A model generated the notes under the pieces. That model saw only the letters and a program-made list of their open reading frames with translations. It had not been told where the DNA came from and made no database searches. 28,133 nt of DNA. Origin: SIG480 sp045539475 (GTDB lineage: Bacteria > Bacillota > Clostridia > Oscillospirales > JAAYXM01). Numbering within the stretch: the first letter of the stretch is position 1; each line of letters begins with the position of its first letter. Below are positions 23,790 through 28,133 of the stretch, one piece after another. A program made the position numbers and the translations under genes. The stretch covers positions 1-28,133 of the forward strand of contig JAZQFJ010000061.1 in assembly GCA_045539475.1 (NCBI GenBank), read 5' to 3'.

Positions 23790-23805
23790 TGCAGTATCAA
23801 TAGAA

Positions 23806-23893
23806 TACGGGGTGCTGACTTTATCGGCTGAGAGCGGGCGGTGTGCCCGTAACCCATGAACCTGATGCGGATAATGCCGACGTAGGAAATGTT
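23806..23893 (+). promoter_or_regulatory. TPP riboswitch (THI element)
   Basis: The conserved THI-box blocks occur in order: ACGGGGTGC at the 5' side, GGCTGAGAG (23826-23834), a variable GGGC/GCCC stem, AACCCATGAACCTGAT (from 23851), CGGATAATGCCG, and CGTAGGAAAT at the 3' side. This aptamer binds thiamine pyrophosphate. It lies between a consensus promoter and an intrinsic terminator, so binding most likely favours termination and shuts off the downstream thiamine transporter. Confidence 0.96.
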
Positions 23894-23902
23894 ATGTCAT
23901 AG

Positions 23903-23939
23903 AAAACACGTTTTGCTTATTTGCAGGACGTGTTTTTTT
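23903..23939 (+). terminator. Riboswitch-controlled terminator
   Basis: AAAACACG (23903-23910) pairs with CGTGTTTT (23929-23936), followed by further Ts to 23939. It starts 10 bases after the TPP aptamer and ends 30 bases before thiT, the position of an expression platform. The antiterminator partner was not resolved by eye. Confidence 0.85.
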
Positions 23940-23968
23940 ATTCGCGCTGAAAGAACGGAGAGACGGTT

Positions 23969-24532
23969 ATGAACAGACAAACGAAAACGAGAAAACTGAC
24001 GGAGTGTGCAGTGATGGTGGCGCTTGCTTCCGTCCTTTCCTTTGTGTGCATTTATCAGGCACCGTTTGACGGAAAGGTAACTTTGGGGAGTATGGTTCCG
24101 CTCATACTCTTATGCGTACATATCAAAGAATTCAGATGGGGAGTCATCGCCTGCTTTGCTTATTCGCTTGTGCAGATGATGCTCAGCTTTGCTGCTCCGC
24201 CGACTGCAACGTTGCCGTACTTTTTTGCTGTTGTAATGCTTGATTATATTATTGCTTTCAGCGTACTTGCCGTTGCAAACCCGGTTTCCTGTATGTTTGC
24301 TGACAAATATACAGGGGTTGCTGTTGGTAGTGCAGTGGCTGTTTTTGCACGTTTTATATGCCACTTTATTTCCGGAATACTCATCTGGGGTGTATATGCT
24401 CCGGAAGGGCAGCCGGTGTGGCTGTATTCGCTTTTTTACAACGGAGGATATATGCTGCCGGAGCTTATTATAACAACCGTGCTTTCTCCCGTGCTGTACA
24501 GAGTGTTACGTCTTGAAAAAACTCAAAAATAA
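23969..24532 (+). CDS. thiT: Thiamine ECF transporter S-component
   Basis: This 187-residue membrane protein is the substrate-binding subunit of an energy-coupling factor transporter; it imports thiamine together with shared EcfT and ATPase subunits. About six hydrophobic segments, TECAVMVALASVLS in helix 1, GSMVPLILL (40-48), LDYIIAF (91-97), RFICHFISGILIWGVYAPEG (128-147) and YSLFYNGGYMLPE (153-165) are the ThiT landmarks, including His132 and Trp140 in the likely thiamine site. The TPP riboswitch upstream strongly supports the substrate. No ECF ATPase or EcfT gene is in the window. It is alone in its transcript, with GGAGAG before the ATG. Confidence 0.95.
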   Translation: MNRQTKTRKLTECAVMVALASVLSFVCIYQAPFDGKVTLGSMVPLILLCVHIKEFRWGVIACFAYSLVQMMLSFAAPPTATLPYFFAVVMLDYIIAFSVLAVANPVSCMFADKYTGVAVGSAVAVFARFICHFISGILIWGVYAPEGQPVWLYSLFYNGGYMLPELIITTVLSPVLYRVLRLEKTQK

Positions 24533-24546
24533 CATTATAAAAGCGG

Positions 24547-24575
24547 TTGATATTTTTGTGCGTATATGATAAAAT
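24547..24575 (+). promoter_or_regulatory. Extended -10 promoter of the aminotransferase-trpS-tagO transcript
   Basis: TTGATA (24547-24552) and TAAAAT (24570-24575) are 17 bases apart with TGA before the -10. The following three genes have gaps of 15-17 bases and are probably co-transcribed. Confidence 0.75.
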
Positions 24576-24620
24576 ATTTAAATAGTATTATATGTAAATT
24601 TTGGAGGCGCAAAATATATT

Positions 24621-25805
24621 ATGGAATTTTCAACAAGAATTTCTTCTCTTAAGCCGTCGGCTATAAGAGAAATTTTAAAAATACCGAATGATCCGGACCT
24701 CATTTCATTCGCGGCAGGCAATCCTGCACCGGACAGCTTTCCGGTGGAGGAAATGAAGGCGATTGCGGTAAAAATATTTGACAGTTCTGCCGCAAGTGCT
24801 TTGCAGTATGGCGTCAGTGAAGGGTATACACCGCTGCGTGACATCACAAAGAAGCGTATGACCGAAAAACACGGCATTATGTCTGAAAATGACGACCTTA
24901 TCATAACAAGCGGAGGTCAGCAGGCGATTGAGATGACCGCAAAGATTTTCCTCAATGAAGGTGATGCTGTTATCTGTGAGGAACCGGCATTTGTCGGTGC
25001 TCTTAATGCTTTGCGTTCTTACGGCGCGCGTCTTGTCGGGGTTCCGGTTGATGACGACGGTATGGATGTAGCTGTTCTTGAGGAAAAGCTTAAGACAGAA
25101 AAAAACGTAAAGCTCATTTATACGATTCCTACGTTCCAGAACCCGACGGGAACAACGATGAACCTTGAGCGCCGCCGCAAGGTGCTTGAGCTTGCGGAGA
25201 AGTACGACGTTATGATTCTTGAAGACAGCCCGTATTTTGAGCTTCGCTTCCGTGGTGAGAGCGTTCCGACGATAAAGAGCATGGACAAAAACGGCAGGGT
25301 AATATTCTCGGGGTCTTACTCCAAAATTCTTTCTCCGGGAATACGTATCGGTTTTGCGTGTGCAAGCAAAGAAATTATAAGCAAGCTCACTGTTGCAAAA
25401 CAGGTTTCCGATGTCCATACAAATCTGTTTTTCCAGATGCTTGCTGCAGAGTATCTTACAAATTGTGATATTGATGCACATATTGCTAAAATCTGCGATA
25501 TGTACCGTATAAAAGCAGATAAAATGCTTGAGTGTATGGAAAAGAAATTCTCCCCGAAGGTGAAGTTTACGCGTCCGGAGGGCGGCCTCTTTATTTCCTG
25601 CACGATGCCTGATGGCTTCGATGGGGCAGAGCTTGCAAGCCGCGCAAAGGCCGCAAAGGTAACGGTTGTTCCGGGTGTTGCGTTTGCTACCGATGACACT
25701 AAGGTGTATCCGACCTTCCGTCTCAATTTCTCGCTTCCGTCTCTTGATGAGATTGAGCGCGGAATTGACCGCTTGGCGAAGGTTGTAAATGAATACGTTG
25801 GTTGA
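24621..25805 (+). CDS. PLP-dependent aminotransferase, class I/II (2-aminoadipate/MocR-like type)
   Basis: A 394-residue fold-type I aminotransferase. Motifs are ISFAAGNPAPDSFP near the N terminus, ITSGGQQAIE (95-104), QNPTG with Asn174, EDSPYF with Asp202 and Tyr205 contacting PLP, SGSYSKILSPGIRIG with Lys235 as the Schiff-base lysine, and FRLNFS with the carboxylate-binding Arg. This pattern is that of the LysN/2-aminoadipate and aromatic aminotransferase group related to the catalytic half of MocR regulators, but there is no N-terminal HTH, so it is a free enzyme. GGAGG is unusually far (13 bases) from the ATG. It lies 17 bases before trpS, which might hint at aromatic amino acids, though specificity is not provable here. 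Confidence 0.92.
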   Translation: MEFSTRISSLKPSAIREILKIPNDPDLISFAAGNPAPDSFPVEEMKAIAVKIFDSSAASALQYGVSEGYTPLRDITKKRMTEKHGIMSENDDLIITSGGQQAIEMTAKIFLNEGDAVICEEPAFVGALNALRSYGARLVGVPVDDDGMDVAVLEEKLKTEKNVKLIYTIPTFQNPTGTTMNLERRRKVLELAEKYDVMILEDSPYFELRFRGESVPTIKSMDKNGRVIFSGSYSKILSPGIRIGFACASKEIISKLTVAKQVSDVHTNLFFQMLAAEYLTNCDIDAHIAKICDMYRIKADKMLECMEKKFSPKVKFTRPEGGLFISCTMPDGFDGAELASRAKAAKVTVVPGVAFATDDTKVYPTFRLNFSLPSLDEIERGIDRLAKVVNEYVG

Positions 25806-25822
25806 TTTTCGGAGGTGAAAAT

Positions 25823-26836
25823 ATGGAAGTGACAGAAAAAAGACAGCGTGTGTTTTCCGGTATCCAGCCCTCCGGAAACATCACTATGGGTAACTATATG
25901 GGCGCAATCACAAATTGGGTTGCGATGCAGGATGTGTATGACTGCCTTTTCTGTGTTGTTGATATGCACGCTATAACAGTTCGGCAGGATCCGAAAAAGC
26001 TTCGCGAGCAGACTCTCGCTCTCCTTGCTCTTCTTATCGGATGCGGTCTTGATCCTGAAAAGAATATAATGTATATACAGAGCCATGTTCCTCAGCATGC
26101 CGAGCTCTCGTGGATTCTTAACTGTTATACGATGTACGGAGAGCTATCCCGTATGACGCAGTTTAAGGATAAATCCCAGAAGCACGCGGATAACATAAAT
26201 GCCGGACTTTTTGATTATCCGGTCCTTATGGCTGCAGATATTCTTCTGTATAATGCGGATTACGTTCCGATAGGGGAGGATCAGAAGCAGCACCTTGAGC
26301 TTGCACGGAATATAGCACAGCGCTTTAACAATCATCACGGTGAGGTATTTACCGTTCCTGAACCGTATATCCCGAAGGTGGGCGGGCGCATTATGAGCCT
26401 TGCCGAGCCGGACAAAAAGATGTCAAAGTCAGACACAAACCCGAATGCATATATTCTCTTGCTTGATAAGCCTGATGATATCATGCGCAAGTTCAAGCGC
26501 GCTGTTACGGATAGCGAGGCAAAGGTTGAATACCGCGAAGGAAAAAGCGGTGTTAACAACCTTATGACTATTTACTCTGTTGCGACAGGAAAGAGCATAT
26601 CCGAAATTGAAAATGAGTTTGCCGGAAAAGGTTACGGAGACTTTAAAACAGCGGTAGGCGAAGCTGTTGTCGAAATGCTTCGCCCGATTCGTGAAAAGAC
26701 AGAAGACGTTCTCAAAAACAAGGACTACCTTGAGTCTGTATATGCAAAAAATGCAGTCTTTGCTTCACGGATTGCTGAGCGCAATCTTGAAAAAATTCGC
26801 AAAAAGGTCGGGTTTGTCGCAAAGCCGCGCGGATAA
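25823..26836 (+). CDS. trpS: Tryptophanyl-tRNA synthetase
   Basis: TrpRS charges tRNA-Trp with tryptophan. The 337-residue class I synthetase shows SGIQPSGNITMGNYMGA (12-28), the family form of the HIGH motif, GEDQKQHLELARNIAQRFN (151-169) of the tryptophan site, and KMSKS at 199-203. The length is typical of the short bacterial form. The ATG at 25823 is preceded by GGAGGTG; an earlier in-frame codon at 25802 overlaps the aminotransferase end. No T-box leader is present in the 17-base gap, so it is not controlled by uncharged tRNA here unless from upstream. Confidence 0.97.
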   Translation: MEVTEKRQRVFSGIQPSGNITMGNYMGAITNWVAMQDVYDCLFCVVDMHAITVRQDPKKLREQTLALLALLIGCGLDPEKNIMYIQSHVPQHAELSWILNCYTMYGELSRMTQFKDKSQKHADNINAGLFDYPVLMAADILLYNADYVPIGEDQKQHLELARNIAQRFNNHHGEVFTVPEPYIPKVGGRIMSLAEPDKKMSKSDTNPNAYILLLDKPDDIMRKFKRAVTDSEAKVEYREGKSGVNNLMTIYSVATGKSISEIENEFAGKGYGDFKTAVGEAVVEMLRPIREKTEDVLKNKDYLESVYAKNAVFASRIAERNLEKIRKKVGFVAKPRG

Positions 26837-26851
26837 AAAGAGGTTTTTACA

Positions 26852-27925
26852 ATGGATAAATTGACTGTTATCAGAATGATAGCTGCGTTTCTCGTGTCCG
26901 GGGTTTTATCGTTTATTCTGACTCCGGTGGCAAAGAAAATAGCGCATAAAATCGGAGCGATAGATGTTCCTAAAGATGACAGGAGAATGCATAAAGAACC
27001 GATTCCGCGTCTTGGAGGACTTGCGGTGTTTTTTGCGTTTCTTGTTTCTGTGATCTTGCTTGTTCCGATTGACCTTGAGCTGCAGGGGATTCTTCTCGGC
27101 GCTGTTGTAATTGTTGTCCTCGGCGTTATAGATGATTCGGTATCCCTTCCTGCAATTGTAAAATTGTTTGTCCAGATTGCAGCGGCACTTATCGTTGTTC
27201 TTCACGGCGTCCGCATTGATGTTTTATCGAATGTAAACGTTTTCAGTAATAATGCGTATTTAAGTCTTGGCATTTGGTCTGTTCCTGTAACGGTTATATG
27301 GATTGTTGCGATTACAAATGCTGTGAATCTTATTGACGGTCTTGATGGCTTGTCGGTAGGAGTGTGTACTATTGCATCGATTTCGCTGCTCCTCATTTCT
27401 GCTATTGTTTCGGAGTTTACTATTGTTGTGATAATGGCGGCACTTGCAGGAGCTTGCATAGGTTTTCTGCCTTACAATATGAATCCTGCAAAAATTTTTG
27501 TGGGGGATACCGGTGCAACATTTCTTGGCTTTATTCTTGCCACGATGTCTATACAAGGTATGTTCAAAACATATGCGATTCTGTCGTTTGCGGCACCGTT
27601 TCTCGTTCTTGGTCTCCCGATTTTTGATACTGTTTTTGCGATATGCAGAAGATTGTTGCACGGACAAAGTCCTATGCATGCAGATCGAGGACACATCCAT
27701 CACCGTTTGATAGATGTGGGTTTTAATCAGAAGCAAACAGTTCTTATATTATATCTCATAAGTGGGATACTGGGGATTTCTGCCGTGTTGCTCACGTCCA
27801 GCGGAGCTGTGCGCGCTCTTTTGTTTGTGGTAACCGTTCTTGTTGCTACGATAATAGGAGTAAGAATATACAGGCATTTTGTTAAGCATGAGCGGATAAA
27901 TAATGATGAAAATGCAGAAAATTAA
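26852..27925 (+). CDS. tagO: Undecaprenyl-phosphate N-acetylglucosaminyl 1-phosphate transferase (TagO/WecA type)
   Basis: An integral membrane enzyme that transfers GlcNAc-1-phosphate (or a related HexNAc-1-phosphate) from the UDP-sugar to undecaprenyl phosphate, starting wall teichoic acid or other surface glycan synthesis. The 357-residue protein has about ten or eleven hydrophobic helices and the family motifs: PRLGGLAVF (52-60), Asp94-Asp95 (VIDDSVSLP), NLIDGLDGL (159-167), FVGDTGA (216-222) and HIHHRL (281-286). The HIHHRL motif distinguishes this group from MraY. It is the last gene of the aminotransferase-trpS-tagO set. The exact glycan is unknown. Confidence 0.93.
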   Translation: MDKLTVIRMIAAFLVSGVLSFILTPVAKKIAHKIGAIDVPKDDRRMHKEPIPRLGGLAVFFAFLVSVILLVPIDLELQGILLGAVVIVVLGVIDDSVSLPAIVKLFVQIAAALIVVLHGVRIDVLSNVNVFSNNAYLSLGIWSVPVTVIWIVAITNAVNLIDGLDGLSVGVCTIASISLLLISAIVSEFTIVVIMAALAGACIGFLPYNMNPAKIFVGDTGATFLGFILATMSIQGMFKTYAILSFAAPFLVLGLPIFDTVFAICRRLLHGQSPMHADRGHIHHRLIDVGFNQKQTVLILYLISGILGISAVLLTSSGAVRALLFVVTVLVATIIGVRIYRHFVKHERINNDENAEN

Positions 27926-27966
27926 ACATTTGTATAAAACGATATAAAAATTTGAAAATAAATTAA

Positions 27967-27992
27967 AAGCAAAGATTAAAAAATCTTTGCTT
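27967..27992 (+). terminator. Terminator hairpin of tagO, apparently interrupted by an IS end
   Basis: AAGCAAAGATT and AATCTTTGCTT form a perfect 11-bp stem with an AAAA loop, 41 bases after tagO. A T tract would be expected next, but CAGACTGTC, the likely end of an insertion sequence, follows directly. Confidence 0.65.
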
Positions 27993-28001
27993 CAGACTGT
28001 C

Positions 28002-28031
28002 GAAAAAGTCCAGCAAAAGCTGGGCTTTTTC
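28002..28031 (+). terminator. Terminator hairpin inside the IS left end
   Basis: GAAAAAGTCCAGC pairs with GCTGGGCTTTTTC (one T-G pair) around an AAAA loop, with TTTTT at the 3' arm. It lies upstream of the transposase promoter and would stop read-through from tagO. Confidence 0.8.
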
Positions 28032-28040
28032 ATCGTTTTA

Positions 28041-28049
28041 TGGTATAAT
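28041..28049 (+). promoter_or_regulatory. Extended -10 promoter of the transposase
   Basis: TGGTATAAT is a perfect TGn plus TATAAT. No good -35 is seen at 16-18 bases (TGGGCT at 17). It lies 20 bases before the transposase ATG. Confidence 0.65.
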
Positions 28050-28069
28050 ATCAATGGTGATGAAAGATG

Positions 28070-28133
28070 ATGCAAAAAAGCAACGAAAACAGATATCAAA
28101 TAGAAATGATAAGTATAGAGGATTTGGTGCCAC
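28070..28133 (+). CDS. IS1182-family transposase, N-terminal fragment (cut by window edge)
   Basis: The open frame from the ATG at 28070 runs to the window end: about 21 residues beginning MQKSNENRYQ and ending IEMISIEDLVP. The stretch (I/V)E(M/F)xS(I/L)(E/D)DLVP, normally followed by xxHxLRKI, is the typical opening of IS1182-family DDE transposases. The preceding ribosome binding site is weak (GGTGATGAAAG). Whether the full gene is intact cannot be seen. The call rests on this short N-terminal match and on the IS-like end upstream. Confidence 0.72.
   Translation, partial: MQKSNENRYQIEMISIEDLVP

Larger units (their letters stand above)
27993..28133 (+). mobile_element. Left end of an IS1182-like insertion sequence (continues past the window)
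   Basis: The segment starts with CAGACTGTCGAAAAAGTCC, which resembles ends of IS1182-family elements as I remember them, then a terminator-type hairpin (28002-28031), an extended -10 promoter and the first codons of an IS1182-like transposase. An internal terminator near the tip would shield the transposase from outside transcription. The exact outer boundary and target duplication cannot be fixed because the right end is not in the window. Confidence 0.7.

Noticed and set aside
25806..25822. T-box or tryptophan-responsive leader before trpS
   Set aside because: The gap to the aminotransferase is only 17 bases, too short for such a leader.
25316..26098. 260-residue open frame on the minus strand
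   Set aside because: Spans the opposite strands of the aminotransferase and trpS genes, with no supporting signals.
1..28133. CRISPR arrays, tRNA or rRNA genes, phage modules
   Set aside because: No regular repeat-spacer pattern, tRNA-like fold or rRNA sequence was seen on either strand; the only mobile element evidence is at the right edge.

Overview
The window looks like a chromosomal segment of a low-to-moderate-GC, Gram-positive-type anaerobe, most likely a gut Clostridia member (Bacillota). This rests on strong GGAGG ribosome binding sites, the long form of hpf, a TagO/WecA-type lipid-carrier transferase, an ECF-type thiamine S-component behind a TPP riboswitch, a two-subunit-type iron-sulfur fumarase chain and unsecreted DUF11 proteins. 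The genus cannot be named from the sequence alone. No tRNA, rRNA or CRISPR array was seen.

Layout. (1) Positions 1-2560: a nested inverted repeat at the left edge that covers the ribosome binding site and start codon of a possible leftward gene, then a leftward GH95 alpha-L-fucosidase-type glycosidase with its own promoter and terminator. (2) 2674-6008: an unsecreted N-acetylmuramoyl-L-alanine amidase, an unrecognised 264-residue protein, and an ABC-F translation ATPase whose start overlaps it. (3) 6004-12026: a housekeeping operon, prfA, sua5/tsaC, coaE, M18 aminopeptidase, trxB and fumarase alpha chain, behind one extended -10 promoter. (4) 12088-14831: hpf under a promoter sharing 17 identical bases with the prfA promoter, a pair of half-size CHR (chromate-type) transporters, and a DUF11 protein.

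(5) 14934-21124: a probable sugar or acid-sugar metabolism locus: an atypical Gfo/Idh/MocA-type oxidoreductase, a D-2-hydroxyacid dehydrogenase, an AraC-type regulator, an enolase-superfamily enzyme and, on the other strand, a sugar-isomerase-type TIM barrel. An S1-domain protein lies between the last two. (6) 21233-23712: an NSS-family sodium symporter and a leftward RluA pseudouridine synthase sharing a bidirectional terminator. (7) 23761-24532: consensus promoter, TPP riboswitch, intrinsic terminator and thiT. (8) 24547-27925: a PLP aminotransferase, trpS and tagO/wecA. (9) 27993-28133: the left end of an IS1182-like insertion sequence, apparently inserted where the U tract of the tagO terminator would be, with the transposase running off the window.

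The operons are compact (overlaps or gaps under 30 bases) and mostly closed by strong hairpins. Eight of the candidate promoters carry a TGn extended -10, while the two with a perfect TTGACA lack it. The most promising under-described items are the sugar/acid-sugar locus, the left-edge structured leader, the 264-residue unknown coupled to the ABC-F gene, and the DUF11 protein without secretion signals. None of these can be proven to be a new system from sequence alone.
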